Source: Paramyrothecium sp. XJ0827 (taxonomy: Eukaryota > Ascomycota > Sordariomycetes > Hypocreales > Stachybotryaceae). Taken from it: a stretch of 64,000 nucleotides of DNA. Shown in pieces: positions 21,861 to 33,945 of this stretch. The stretch spans positions 744,001 through 808,000 of the forward strand of contig JAJFPB010000005.1 of assembly GCA_020881915.1 (NCBI GenBank), in the 5' to 3' direction. Positions within the stretch are counted from its first letter, which is position 1; each line of letters starts with the position of its first letter. A model generated the notes under the pieces. It had not been told where the DNA came from. It did no database searches and saw only the letters and a program-made list of their open reading frames with translations. Made by a program: the position numbers and the translations under genes.

Positions 21861-24228
21861 ATGAACAGCCCGACCGCATCCCACAGCAATCTGGCTGGCC
21901 CGGCCGCCCTGATCCAGCCCTCCTCCAAAGCCGCCGTTGCCGCGCCCAAGCTCAACAGCGAGATGGAGATGGGGAGCTTGCCGACGGACGAGCAGGACCC
22001 GCCCGACGACATCATGCAGCTGGCGCGGGTTGGCGATGTCGCCGCCATGGAGAAGCTGTTCGAGTCGGGCGACTTCGATGCCACCTACAGCGACGACGAG
22101 GGAATCACACCTCTGCACGTGAGCCACGTTGGCCCCCCCTGTTGACGTTATCTCCCAGCTAACGGACGGCCTCCTGCGTAGTGGGCAGCCATTAACAACC
22201 AGTATGCGATGTGCAAATTCCTAATCGATAACGGCGCCGAGATCAACAAGAAAGGCGGCGAGTCGGTCGCGACGCCGCTTCAATGGGCTGCCCAACGCTG
22301 TCACTACTACGCCGTCAACCTACTGCTCCAGCATGGGGCCGATCCTCTCATTACCGATGCCCAGGGCTACAATACTCTTCACATCTCAACCTTTAACGGC
22401 AACGTTCTCCTGATAGTGCTGCTGCTGCACCAGGGCATTCCCGTCGACGTGCCGGACAGTTATGGACACACGGCCCTCATGTGGTCTGCGTACAAGGGCT
22501 TCCCCCAGTGCGTCGACGTCTTTCTGCGGTGGGGCGCCAACGTGCATGCGACCGACGAGCAAGGCTTCACGCCGCTGCACTGGGCACTGGTGAAGGGGAA
22601 CCCTGGCTGCATTCTCAAGCTTATCGAGTATGGGGCGGACCGGTTCGCGAAGACGAATTCAGGCAAGACGCCCGCTATTACTGCCGGCGAGCTCAACACC
22701 GAATCAGCCTGGCACCGTGCGTTGAAGGAGTGTGGATACGACGAGGACGGGCATCCGGCGACGCCGCCGTGGCCCGGGGCGAGCTATCTCCTAAAGGACA
22801 GGCGAGCGTTTCTCACTAGATTTCTCTTCTTGTGGCCTTTCGTCTTGGTATGGGCGGTGTTGTCGATTGTTGCGTACTCCCCGATCTTCATGGGCATTCC
22901 GTTTGCTATTCTGATCGGATACGGCATCCAGTGGTGCGCACAGCAAGTCCTGGAATATGCGCCCTCAGATATGCGTCAGTTTCATCGAACAGTAAGTGAC
23001 TGGACGCCTGATGCGAAAGTAATATACTAACTCACGTCAGCCTTGGCTTGCTGGAATATTCGCCGCCACGCTGTTTCTTGTGATTGTCAACTGGTTGACC
23101 GCAGTCATGCCTAATGGGATAACGCAGTCGACGAGCCTGTTTCTGCTGAACATGCTTTTCGCCGTGTTTGCGGGGCTGACCACCTTCTTTTATGCTGCGT
23201 GCATGCGGTACGACCCTGGCTTCGTGCCCAAGATGAACGGCATTGCGGAGCAGAAGGCCGTTATCGATGAGCTCCTCCAACTTTGGAAATTTGACGAGTC
23301 CAACTTCTGTGTTACGTGCATGATCCGTACGCCACTGCGTAGCAAACACTGTAGAAGGTGCCAGCGCTGCGTGGCCAAGCATGACCAGTAAGTTGACGCC
23401 ACAAAATGATGGAATTTACAGCTAACAGCGACAGTCACTGCCCGTGGGTCAACAACTGTGTCGGTGTCAACAACCACCGACACTTTTTCCTTTACCTTAT
23501 CTTTCTGACGTGCGGTATTGTTACCTATGATTGGCTTTTGTATTATTGTAGGTCTAACCGAGTCACCCGCGTCATGTCTACGACTAACCTTCACAGATCT
23601 GGATGACGTGTCAGCTGCTGCTTCAGAGTCGTGCAACATTCTTAGCCCTAGTCTGTGCAAGCTGGTGAACGGAGATCCGTATACCGTAGTGCTTGGTGTT
23701 TGGATTACTCTACAGCTCACGTGGGTGACCATGTTGCTCTTCACGCAGCTGGTCCAGGTTTCACGCGCCATGACTACTTTCGAGAACATGTATGGCGTGC
23801 GCGACGGTACCATGACCACGGCCTTCACTTCCACGGGAACGCCGCTGGATCCGAACCATCCTTCGCTCTCCACCGCCAACGATGCACATGCCGGACACGC
23901 CCACAAGCATGGCGGTGGCATGTTCAAGCAATGGGCCCGTATCCTCGGTGTCGACCCCTTCATCGAGACGGTTACCGGGCGAGGTGCGGCGACCACGAAG
24001 AACCGAAGAAAGAAGAAGAACCCGTACAGCCGAGGATGCGTGGCGAATTTCCGCGATTTCTGGTTCGATCCGGCACCTGTATTCGGGCCTCGAGAGACCG
24101 GTAGTGCTCTCTTGGGCGGCGAGAAGGTTGACTACACGGCCATGTACGAAAGTCCCACACTCATGCGAGTGACGGGCGCGAGAACGACAAGAGGCGGCTA
24201 CGAGGCTGTGGAAACGGACGAGGTGTAA
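21861..24228 (+). CDS. akr1: Palmitoyltransferase Akr1 (ankyrin repeats plus DHHC)
   Basis: S-acyltransferase that palmitoylates endocytic and signalling proteins at Golgi/endosomal membranes. I splice five exons: 21861-22118, 22182-22991, 23041-23387, 23435-23547 and 23597-24228, all with GT-AG ends and CTAAC-like branch sites, giving 719 aa, normal for the family. Residues about 50-270 hold five to six ankyrin repeats (for example [48 protein letters not shown]). Paired membrane segments follow, then the Cys-rich domain ([15 protein letters not shown]...C) ending in DHHCPW at about 471-476. The intron between exons 3 and 4 splits the first His codon of DHHC. Two more membrane segments come after ([20 protein letters not shown] and the [16 protein letters not shown] stretch), then a His/Gly-rich and basic cytosolic tail. 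Confidence 0.95.
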
Positions 24229-26497
24229 CGGAGCGAATGGCGTTGTGTTTCCGGGCCAGTGTCTCCAAAGAGGCAGCTTTTGGCAAGGGTGGCTCGTTTC
24301 AAATGCGAATGGGAAGTAAATATCCAAATGTCGATCGCCGCTGGCGATCCTCAACGTGTGTTAATAGCTGGACGAGTGATGACAACCTCCGAACCCCGGA
24401 GCTGGAGCCGAGTGTATAATTCTTACTTGAAGCCTATATTGGCTTCTCTTTCAAGGTTTTACGATGTTTGTGCTTCGTTAGTGGAGTTGTTTGCTGACTG
24501 GTGAGGTTAAGCGACATTTGTGTCCTATGATCGGCACGGCGTGGCTCAACCCGGTATGCGAGTCGGCCGTCTCCCTGTCTCCTGGATGATAACGTTATTC
24601 ACATGCTGGGTTATCGTGGGTTTCCAAGTAGTATTCACGCTGAACTAGGCACTTGCCCTTTCACTGCGTCGGTCAAAGTTGAGCAACGGAGCGCCTGGGG
24701 CTGCAGCAGATCATCCATGGGAGGTTTCAACCTACCCTGCTCTTAAGAGATCGCGTAGGAAGCAGCACGAAGCAATTGAAGACGCAAGTGCTCTGCACAG
24801 ACAAGACGCATAACTGCCGTGCCGATAGGGCACCGGTTGGGCAAAAACCTCCGGGATTGGCGTTCCCCAGAATACGGCAAGGGCTTTAGACAACCCCCCC
24901 CAGTCTTCCAAAATGTCAACCAGGGGGATAAATTGGGCCCTGGACGTGCACGTGGATTGCCGAGAACGGTAAATGGGAAAGATTGACAAGAAGCAAATGC
25001 CATAGCGGTATGGACCGTGGAGGGCTATTGATCCTTCGTTCGACAGACTGCACAGTCAGGCCGTTCGCATCCCAGCAAAAACCTTGTTTATGGTCGGGTG
25101 CGTCCCGAAACAGCAACTCATCCAGATAATCGGCAGCCTCTTGAGCCATGAAAACGCTGTACCGGGTTTTCAAAACAGTATTGGGCTTCCTGGTCCGGAG
25201 CTTTGGCTTTGATGCTGAAATGGCGCCGAGGGAAGCCATGAGGCTAGCGAGGGGGAGACTTTGTTCTTGCTGGATGATCGACACCAGACAACGCCTAGGA
25301 TACTTAGTAGCAATAGACTATGCCTTTTGAGTGGAGTGGAAATAGAGACGTGAAGGAAACAGCGGGGGTGAGTCGCGTTGTAACTTGTCGAGCTGTACGC
25401 TTAATTATTGGAGCTTTCAACTGTAGTCTTCTGCCGTCTCGCATAGATCTCGATGAGGTTATACATTGGACCAAAACCTGTAGAAAGTCGACCAGGTACT
25501 TGATGGACTCTCATGGTACTATAATCTGGTTAATGATCATCGTCCCAAAGACGCTCAGCATCTCGCAGACGCGAACGATTGAGCGTATTCCTCTATTGAA
25601 TTGACGCCGCCGTGAAGCACATCGTAAGCAAACGAGGCCTTGTTGCTTCTTTGTCACGTCGCAAGAACTGATGCATCGGACGCAAGACGGCCAGACGTTC
25701 CAATGAGCTCAGTCTTGCACAACCTTTCTCCTGATAGACTCCCCGGAATGTGGGGCCGACGCAAGGTCCAGGATCCGGCCCGCGGACCGGGGCGCTACCG
25801 CCTTAGGCCCAAGCCTCCCGTCAGGTAGTGATCGCCGAAGGTTCCCCACAGCCGTTGCGCTTGCGAGCTATCTTCCGACCGTTGACGAAGCATTGTCTTC
25901 TTTTATCCCCCCCCTATTCCACGCTAGTTTGCCGGGGGATGGTTTTCCCCTGAGGCCCAGTCCAGTGAAAACGGTTGGAGACGAGGAAGAGCCGTCTTAA
26001 ACTGCAGATCCCTTCTGCAACGGCCGGGGCTAATGTTCCATCGGCCTTGTCGCCCTGCGTTTCACGTCGAGCCAGCGCCCGTTATCATTGTTGACGGGAG
26101 GTGAATAGGATACTCCGCTGTCGACCGTTGCGGGAACCCACTGATAGTCATGAGCGAGGAGGCTTTGCAACTGTTGGTGCAGGGTTGCTTCCCATGCTCA
26201 CTTGTACGGTGCCTTGCCGTTTTCACAAAATATCCTTGTCTAGGGTTGCTTGGGAGCATGAATGAGACTCGGTGGTTCACAGTCTGAGCACCGTACGGCA
26301 CTTGAGCCTGTCGAGAGGCCCAGTGTCCTCCGTGTAGATCGCGGCATGGCCCAAAGACTAGAAGAATGAAGGCCTCTCCTCACTCCCAGCGACCGAAAAA
26401 CGGTTTCTGGCCGAGATCAAACCCCATATCCACGGCTTAACTCCATTCGTTCCGTCATACACTCCCTCAACAGGCATCGAGCCCCATTGACCTCGTC
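24229..26497. other. Intergenic region, 2.3 kb
   Basis: No convincing gene. A 122-codon minus-strand frame at 24916-25284 (hydrophilic, no domain) is the best candidate but lacks support. A TATA-less, C-rich leader precedes the gene at 26498. Confidence 0.45.
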
Positions 26498-27964
26498 ATG
26501 TCCGAGATTGTCTACGTGGCAGAGGTGCCGCCGGGCCAGGTACGCACGCTGGTGAACCCCCCCAGCAACGCGGCCTCCGTGATGCCCTGCGGCATTGCAA
26601 CGACGGTCATTGCGGGTGTCGCAGTTCTGCTCCGGCTCTTCACGAGAACGTATGTCGTGAAGGGGGTGTTGGGCGCGGATGACTGTGAGCCCCTCTGCTT
26701 ACCTTGGTCGGAACGACTGCTGATGTCTGTAGACCTCGCCCTGTGCGCCATGACTTTTTCGATTGCCTTTCTTGCTGTTGGCAAGCGATGTAAGCGTTTG
26801 TGTCTTATGGAAACAAGTGCATAGCCAGTTGACTGTTGTCGATAGTGTTCACGGTTGGTGCAGGACTGCACATGTGGGATGTACCAATGTCCGACTATAG
26901 CCCTACCTTTCTCCAAGTTCGTTCACATCATCCATCCAACGCTCTCACCGCTAACAATGTTTGTAGACAACAGTCGGAGCAACCCTAACATATGCCATAT
27001 CCATCTCGTTTGCCAAAATGTCCGTCCTAGCCTTCTATCTCCGCATCTCCCCAGACAGGGGCTTCCGCCGCGCCGTCTACGCCTTGCTCGGGCTGGTCAT
27101 CGCCTACACCATCACCTACATCTTCCTGATGGTGTTCCGCTGCGAGCCCGTTGAATACAACTGGGACCTCACACTCCAAGGGAAGTGCATCGACAGCCTC
27201 ATCCCGATGATGACGCTGAGCATCGCCAACATCATGCTCGATGTGGTTGTCCTGCTGCTGCCGATCAGAGTTGTCCTACCGCTCCAGATTCCGACGAGAC
27301 AAAAGATCTCACTCGTTTTATTGTTTGCCACAGGCGGATTGTAAGTTATCATCCCAAGCCCTTGCACCTACACCGAGGCTCATCAGCGGTACGCGTTAGT
27401 GTTATTGCTGCTGCCATCAAACGAACCGTCATCATGCCTCCACTGCTTGCCTCACCGGACTACACTTGGGAACTACCCGAACAGTTCGTGTGGAGCTTCA
27501 TCGAGGTCAACGCGGGCATCATCTGCGCTTCCGTCCCAGCCCTGAAGCCGCTCTGTATGCGCTACCTGCCGTTCCTCATCGTATCACATCTCCGATCGTC
27601 GCAGGAACGCTCCAAGGAGCGCTACGGGTACAGCAACGGGCACTCCGACAAGCCCTCCAAGAACCGCCGCGACGTCTACAGCCAGTCATACGAGCTGCCG
27701 AGCCGTGACGACCTACCCGGCGACGCGCGTATCACAGAAGACGACGAGGCGCGGCTGTGGTCGTCCAAGTTGGCCAAGGACAAGGCGGACGGCATCAAGG
27801 TCACCCAGTTGAGACCCGACTCGGATGTGGACAGCATCACGGACCATTATCCTGGCCGGATGGGCGCTGCGTTGGCGATTACATCGAATGGTTTCGGGGC
27901 GCAAGAGAAGGGCAATCCTGGTGGGATCAAGGTAACAAAGGAAACTACAGTTGACTACAGTTGA
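26498..27964 (+). CDS. Rhodopsin-like / SAT4-family integral membrane protein
   Basis: Five exons: 26498-26684, 26733-26789, 26846-26916, 26967-27340 and 27400-27964, giving 417 aa. The last junction uses the acceptor TTAG at 27399. The nearer CAG at 27386 would put a stop in frame, whereas TTAG restores GGF-VIAAAIKRTVIMPP, the pattern expected in this family. Seven hydrophobic segments are predicted, for example VIAGVAVLLRLFTRTYVVKG, LCAMTFSIAFLAVG, FAKMSVLAFYLRI, LLGLVIAYTITYIFLMVF, SIANIMLDVVVLLLPIRVV and the FVWSFIEVNAGIICASVPAL segment. This is the fungal rhodopsin-domain / PTH11-like group without a CFEM domain. Ligand and role are unknown. The hydrophilic C-terminal tail (about 140 aa) is probably cytosolic. 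Confidence 0.85.
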
Positions 27965-28236
27965 AAGAGGACGATGGCTGAAAGGAAGAGACCATTTTTC
28001 TCCACATACGTCAAGAGCGTGACCAGACAGCTTGTTATTTATTCTACTGCTTCACAATACCAGAAAACCACAATGGATCTAAATGGATCAAAGCGTAGTC
28101 ATAATCATTCCTTGTGAATCTGTCCGCGATAGCTAATGTGTTATAGTATAATTGTGCCGTTGCTAAGCAATTTCTGCCTCCCTTTCTATACCATTTATGA
28201 CCTGTCCCTTGCGCCAAAAGTCCCAAAAGCAAGCTC

Positions 28237-29889
28237 TCACAGGCTCACACCCTCATCCCTCTTCTCGTAGCTCTGGCTCTGCAAAAGCTTCTGCTCAAGC
28301 TCGACAATGGAGTTCGGCAAGCCGAAGCCGACGCCGTAAAAGACAAACAGGGCCCACTTCCAGCGGAAGGGGTTGAAGCTCACGCAGAAGACGAACCACC
28401 ACAGCAGCTCCAGGTAGGTGAAGAAGTCAAAGGCGCCCGTCGGGCTCGTCATCTTCAGGAATCTGGTCATGTCGATCCACCTCTCCATCCAGAAGCGCCG
28501 CGGGCGCGTCAGCGGGTCGACGAGGAACATGAGCAGGATGCGCGTGTAGATGCCGATGTGCCAGTTGCCGACGGTCCCGATGGCGTTGATGTACGTGCAG
28601 TTGATGGCGGAAACGGAAGGGTGCTGTGTCGGGAACGTTTGTAGGTACCAGTTGGGGGGTCCGTATGGCTCGTCGAAGCACTCTTGGGGAAGGAAGGCGA
28701 GAGACGGGCGCTTGAATCCCGTAGCCATGACGACGATATCGGCGTCGATGAGTTCTTCGTGGCCTGGGCCACCCTTGGGAACGCCCTTGGCGCGGCGGTT
28801 GACCACGACGCCCTTCTCGTTGAACCCCTGGATATCCGCCCGCACCCAGTCTGCCTTGCCCTCGCGCAGCTTATCCATGACATCCGAGTTCACCATGGGG
28901 GTGTCCATGAAGATGCCCTTGTCGTGCGGGGCGATGTCCTCGAGGTCGCGGTAGAAGAACTTGCGGAGGAAGAACTCGGGGATGAAGGAGAAGATGGTCT
29001 GCTGCCCAAAGATGTTGAGGCTCAGCAGCGCGTTGACGAACACGTTGCGCGGGATGATCCATTTGTCGGAGCGGGAGACGATGGAGACCTTGGCGGCGCC
29101 CGACTTGAAGGCGAACTCGAGGGCCTCGACGGCGGAGGCGCCGCCGCCGATGATGGCGACCTTCTTGTCTTTGGCGTCCTTTCTGTACTCATTGTTAGTT
29201 TTGTGAAAAAGCGGTTGGGGACGAGTTGTTTCGTACCCAGTGAGTTCGCTCGAGTGATAGATTTCACCCTTGTACTCCTCCATGCCAGGAATGTGAGGGA
29301 TCTTTGTGTCTCCGCAGGTGCCGATCGCGGCAATGACGCCGTCGAAGCGGCCGTTGGAGGGTTCGTTGACGATCCATCTGCCCTGGTCGTCCTTGTACAC
29401 CTTTTCCACCTTGGTCTCAAACTTGGTCCTCTCGTCGAGGCCGTAGAGCTTCCAGAGCTTCCTGATCTGCTCGACGATCTGTTTCCGGTCGGGGTAGCCG
29501 CGCTGCCACTGCACGGCAGGGTGGAAGCGGTACATCAACGAGTGAATCTGCAAGCCGGAGGTGTCATTGACTCTCTACGGTGGATTAGTGGGTTTTGTCT
29601 CGCGTAACGGGGAGCGTTTGGGGCTCATGCTCACGCTCCAGATGCCGCCAATGTCCTCCTTGGTGCCTTTCTCGAAGAGAACAACGTCAAAGCCATGGCC
29701 GACGCAGTGGGCGGCGGATGTCACGCCGGTCAGGCCGCCGCCGATGATTGCAATCTTGGGCCTGCGCAGCTTCTCGTTTGGCTTGGGCGGGCTCGGCGCG
29801 AGCGTCTTTGCAATCACCCACTGCAGCACCTGGTACAGGAACAGCAGCGGGTGAAGCAGGGGGTTTTCCACCTGGGATTGCGAAGTCAT
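28237..29889 (-). CDS. Flavin-containing monooxygenase (FMO-like), membrane-associated
   Basis: FAD/NADPH monooxygenase of the dimethylaniline-monooxygenase/FMO group. Three exons on the minus strand (29889-29635, 29574-29237, 29182-28237) give 512 aa. The first Rossmann motif IAIIGGGLTG (about residue 38) binds FAD. The second, VAIIGGGASAVEA (about 200), is for NADPH. ATGFKRPSL is the usual late ATG motif. The second intron (29183-29236, GTACGA...TACAG with an ACTAAC branch point) is 54 bp and stop-free, so it reads through in frame. Removing it gives SSELTGKDAKDKKV, which fits the family much better. The C-terminus has a hydrophobic stretch (LELLWWFVFCVSF... VFYGVGFGLP). An N-terminal hydrophobic helix (LLFLYQVLQWVIA) is also present, so ER membrane association is likely. 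It shares a 438-bp divergent promoter with the NTF2-like gene. Confidence 0.88.
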
Positions 29890-30327
29890 GTTGGCGCGTT
29901 CCTCTGCGTCAAAGTCAATGGAATGTCTGGAAGAATCGGATCTTGCACATGCGGATGCGCCGGGCTTTGTACATGGGCAATTCGTGGTTTGGCATTCTGT
30001 GGCCGTGGCCGATGCGCCATGTGGTGACGTCAGTTTCACATGCTTCCATGCGGCCTCTTTGTTCCCCACAGTGACGAGATGCTAGACGCTGCGCCGCGCG
30101 ATGCTTGTGCTTGTGCATTAGCAAAACATCCTTTGAAGCAGATTGTGACCAGGTGACGATTTGATTCGATACGGGCGTTTTCTTGCAAGCAAAGAGCGTC
30201 TGTTCTTGCATTCTCGGCCCGCACGGTGAACCCGCGACCATACTCTTGTGCAAAGCAGCTGCATTTACTCGCATCTTAATACCCGACAATCCTTAAGCTC
30301 CACCTCTTCACATCAAGCGCATTCGAT
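29890..30327. other. Divergent promoter, monooxygenase / NTF2-like gene
   Basis: 438 bp between opposing start codons. No gene seen. The compact shared promoter suggests co-regulation. Confidence 0.6.
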
Positions 30328-31108
30328 ATGGAGCATCCAGGTACTGAAAAATCCATGGCCTTCGTTTGCAATCGACTGAACCCATTGGGTCACTAACATG
30401 CCCCTCTAGTCAAGGAGATCGCAGGCGTCATCACGTCTCTGACCAAAGGCTCACCTCAGGAGCAGGAGGCCGCGCTCAACACGTACTACCTGCGCAATGC
30501 TTCCTTCTCCCATCCATTCTGTCGCGTGCCGAGCTTTTCAAAGGGAACGATCCCCTTGGCCAGCAACGTTGACTCGCTATGGATCATCCTGGGCATCTAT
30601 CGGTGGTATCGCACGCTGAGCCCTCACATCGACCTTACCGTTGACTCAGCAGGTCGGTTTGTTCAAGGCGCCGCCCACTGTGCCATTGCTGACCGTCATC
30701 GCAGTGTTTGACCAGCGCACGGGCGCTCTCTACGTGTCGCTGCGGCAGACCTTTTCGCTGTGGTTCGTGCCTCTTCACAAGGCGCCCGTCCGTCTCGTCA
30801 CCGTCCTGCAGCTCACGCAGCGCACGTCTTGGAACTTGGACGAAACCGTTGCGAGGAACAGCGTTACCGAGGGGAGGGAATCGACGGCGCTCTCGGGTCC
30901 TGGCTCAGAGCGCGCGCGGTATTACATTGCCAGCCAAGACGACTATTACGCCCTGGACGACGCCATCAGCTTCGTCTTCTCGCTGCCTGGCAAGGCAATC
31001 GTGTACGCCTGGCAACTTCAAAACACGTTGCTGAGTATACTCGGGTCCCTGGTGTTTCTACCCCTCTATCTGTTCCTGAATCGTAGCGCTACCAAAAAGA
31101 CAGCTTGA
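30328..31108 (+). CDS. SigF-like NTF2-like domain protein with C-terminal membrane anchor
   Basis: Three exons: a 13-nt first exon (30328-30340, MEHP plus one base), 30410-30652 and 30705-31108, giving 219 aa. The protein has an NTF2/SnoaL-type alpha+beta cone fold pattern: N-terminal helix (VKEIAGVITSLTKGSPQEQ), YYLRNASFSHPFCRVPSF, then beta strands LYVSLRQTFSLWFVP and APVRLVTVLQL. A C-terminal hydrophobic segment (LLSILGSLVFLPLYLFL) ends in NRSATKKTA, resembling a tail anchor. This fungal group is annotated elsewhere as SigF-like NTF2-like. No biochemical function is known to me. Its divergent arrangement with the monooxygenase suggests they act together, perhaps at the ER. Confidence 0.82.
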
Positions 31109-31570
31109 AGCGATACTACGATCGTGAGTGAGTGATGGTAGGGTGGTGGTGCGAGTTCGGTACTAGACTGTAGATATAGTCCAGTCTCTCCGTCAAGGGC
31201 ATGTTTTTTTACTGTACCTTGTTGTAAAGAATCCTTGCAATAGCTTCTTCATTAAATAGCTTCAAGTTCAAAATGACACCAGTGTTAAACCCTGCGCTAC
31301 TGCAACTCCCGCCCAGGCTATTTGACTTTGAATGCCGGGGTAAGAGCCGAGACCAGGCTAACGATCCCCCGCAATCTATCCCCATCGGCTTCGGCAACGG
31401 CAATTGTGCGAGAGCCTTGCCGTTTTGAGTGTCTCAAATTAGGTCCTGTAGTTAAACATCTGGCCATGAATAAGAGCTGGGGCCATTGCCTCTGCAAAAT
31501 TGACGCATGTCAATAGAGCGATGCGTTGAAACTCTTCCAATTGATTGCTCTTCCTCAGAGGTTCAAGACA
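31109..31570. other. Intergenic region
   Basis: 462 bp: 3' flank of the NTF2-like gene and promoter of the acyl-CoA ligase. No gene seen. Confidence 0.6.
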
Positions 31571-33519
31571 ATGGCCGTCGATAAGAAAGAAACTTCGGAG
31601 CTCGTCGAGCCTTTGCAAGACTTTGCTTCCGGCAATGTCTTTGACTGGCTATTCAGTAGCCCCTTTGATACGATAAACAGCTACACGCCACCCAGTCAGC
31701 GCCTGGAAGCAGTGGAAGGTTCCCGTCAGATCTTTGTCGACCATGAATCCGGTCAGTTCCTTTCATCTTGCAAACTCAGACGATGATTGCGACTGACTGA
31801 GCAGACCGCGCCCTCTCATTTTCCAAACTGCGGGAAGATGCACTAGCCCTCGCATCGGGTCTTCAGAACCTCGGGTTGAGCCACCGTGATGTGTGGACGC
31901 TCCCACCCACGCCGACCTGTCCACGGCCGGAAATCGCGCCGGTGGTTATGATCCAGCTTCCGAACTGCCTGCAGTTTGCCACTGCCTTGCTGGGAACGTG
32001 GGCTGCTGGTTTGTCGGCCACGCTCGTTTCGCCGGCGCTGACCAGCAACGAGGTAGCATGGGTTCTGCAGCATGCCCGGCCGCGCATCATCATAGCCGCG
32101 GATTCATGTGTCGACGCCGTACAGGAAGCCTTGCGGCTTCAAGAGGATGAGAATTATTCTAGCAAAGTTTCTGTGTTTTCGGTGGACGTGGCCAATGACA
32201 CCTACCCTTTGCCCATGGGCCGTGAGCCCAAGCCTTCGGACTGGAGGAACCTCCTTGAATCATCAAGTCAAAATCGGGAAGCACCGGATTTCGACCCCAA
32301 GCTGCGTACAGCCGTGATACTTTGGTCTTCGGGCACCTCCGGGAAACCCAAGGGTGTCCTCATATCTCACCACGCTCTCAACTTCACAGTCGCTTCCCTG
32401 TGGCACGACGCGGATTTCTATCGAGGCCAGAGGCAGCGTTGGCTCGGCTATGTTCCTTTCTACCACGTCTTTGGCCTCACCAACACCTTTCTCCAGGCCA
32501 TATGCACGGGCTCCACCGTGTACACGATGACAAAGTTCAAGCTCGACGCCGTGCTTGCCGCCGTCCCCAAGCGAAAGATCACCTATCTCCACATGGCACC
32601 TCCCGTTGCGGTCATGCTGGCTAAATCTCCGCTGGTAACGCCGTACGCTCGCCGGGACGCGGCAGGCCGTAGCGCGTTCAGCACCGTTGTCGGTGCTGTC
32701 ACTGGCGGTGCACCCCTCGGCCATGAAGTGATCGTCGAGGTATTCGATAGACTCGGCTTCCGCGTACGGCGTGGTTATGGCTTGACTGAAGCATGCAGCG
32801 TTAGTATCCAACGAGGTCTAAGTCAAGAGATAATGATGGCGCACCCCGAGGACACGGGGCAAGCTCATTGGGGTGTGGAGTTGATGTTGGCTGATGAGGC
32901 GTCGTCATCCGGCGACCGACAGACGAAGTCCGCTTCGCCCGGTAAGACTGGAGAGATCCTCATCCGCTCCCCTGGCAACATGATGGGATATCTGCCCTTC
33001 AGGGATAAAACTGTCAACGGTGTGCCTGATATGTCCACCACATGGGAGGCTCTAACACCTGATGGATGGTTCCGAACTGGTGATGTCGGAACTCTGAGCT
33101 CAGACGGCCACTTGCAAATCACGGATCGCATCAAGGAGCTGATCAAGGTCCGCGCATTCCAAGTAGCGCCCGCGGAGCTCGAGGCTCTGCTCTGCAGCAG
33201 CAAAGAAGTGGCCGACGCCGGCGTCGTGGCAGTCTACGACAAAGACCAAGCGACGGAGTGGCCCCGTGCGTATGTCGTCGCGGCGGATCCCGGCGTCAAC
33301 GACGAGCAAAGAAGAGCGCTCGCGCAGCGCCTCAAGGTCCTGGTGGAACAGAAGACAGTCAAGTACAAGTGGCTAAAAGGCGGCATCGTGTTTGTGGACC
33401 AGATTCCCAAGTCGCCGAGCGGAAAGATCTTGCGCAGGGTGCTGAAGAGCGGGGACGTGAGCGGTTTCGAGGTCGGCTTGTACACGCGCGGCGCGGGAGC
33501 AGCGAAGGCAAGGCTCTGA
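31571..33519 (+). CDS. AMP-dependent acyl-CoA synthetase / 4-coumarate-CoA ligase-like
   Basis: Activates a carboxylic acid through an acyl-adenylate to its CoA thioester. Two exons (31571-31751 and 31805-33519) give 631 aa. Motifs in order: VILWSSGTSGKPKGVLISH (A3, ATP-binding loop), YVPFYHVFGLTN (A4), GYGLTEACSVSIQRG (A5), GWFRTGDVG (A7), ITDRIKELIKVRAFQVAP (A8) and SPSGKILRRVL (A10, with the catalytic Lys). About 17 Pro-rich residues (WTLPPTPTCPRPEIAP) sit between GLSHRD and VVMIQLPN, where relatives are continuous. The stretch has no AG acceptor, so it is not a missed intron. No C-terminal SKL-type peroxisomal signal is present (it ends AAKARL, which is close to but not a standard PTS1). 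The acid substrate is unknown. Confidence 0.88.
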
Positions 33520-33945
33520 ACCGGGGGCTTCACAGACTTTTGATTCCATGCAGCCTGTTCATTCCATGTATCAACACTAGCTCAACAGATTTATCATCCT
33601 CGTGAGTTTGTTCCCACAAGTATCTCTCCATATTTATGTCATGATTTCTACGGAGGCAAGCGGCAGCAAATGGAACAGCAAATTTCCAGCGATAGCTTCA
33701 ATGAGGTTGGCAGCTAGAGTTATTCTGCTCATACTTGATGCACCAATGGGTGAAAGCAGAGTTTAGGGCATGTAATAAGGAAAACTGATTTCGAAGAGCT
33801 TCAGTGCGGCCCAGACGCTTGCATTGTAGCATGGACAACTTTTGCTGGGCGATTACATGTATTGAGCTTAGGGAAAGACCGACAGCAGTGTATGTAATCT
33901 ATTTCTATATTCTCTAAATTCGATGTATTACAACTGCAAAGTTGT
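33520..33945. other. Intergenic region between convergent genes
   Basis: 426 bp, A/T-rich 3' flanks. No gene seen. Confidence 0.6.

Noticed and set aside
24916..25284. 122-codon minus frame in the akr1-rhodopsin interval
   Set aside because: No domain, ordinary codon use, no promoter or splice support.
27341..27386. Acceptor CAG at 27386 for the last intron of the rhodopsin-like gene
   Set aside because: Puts an in-frame stop directly after the junction; the TTAG acceptor at 27399 restores the family pattern.
28684..29607. 307-codon plus-strand frame opposite the monooxygenase
   Set aside because: Acidic/Leu/Val-rich shadow frame; the dinucleotide-binding motifs lie on the minus strand.
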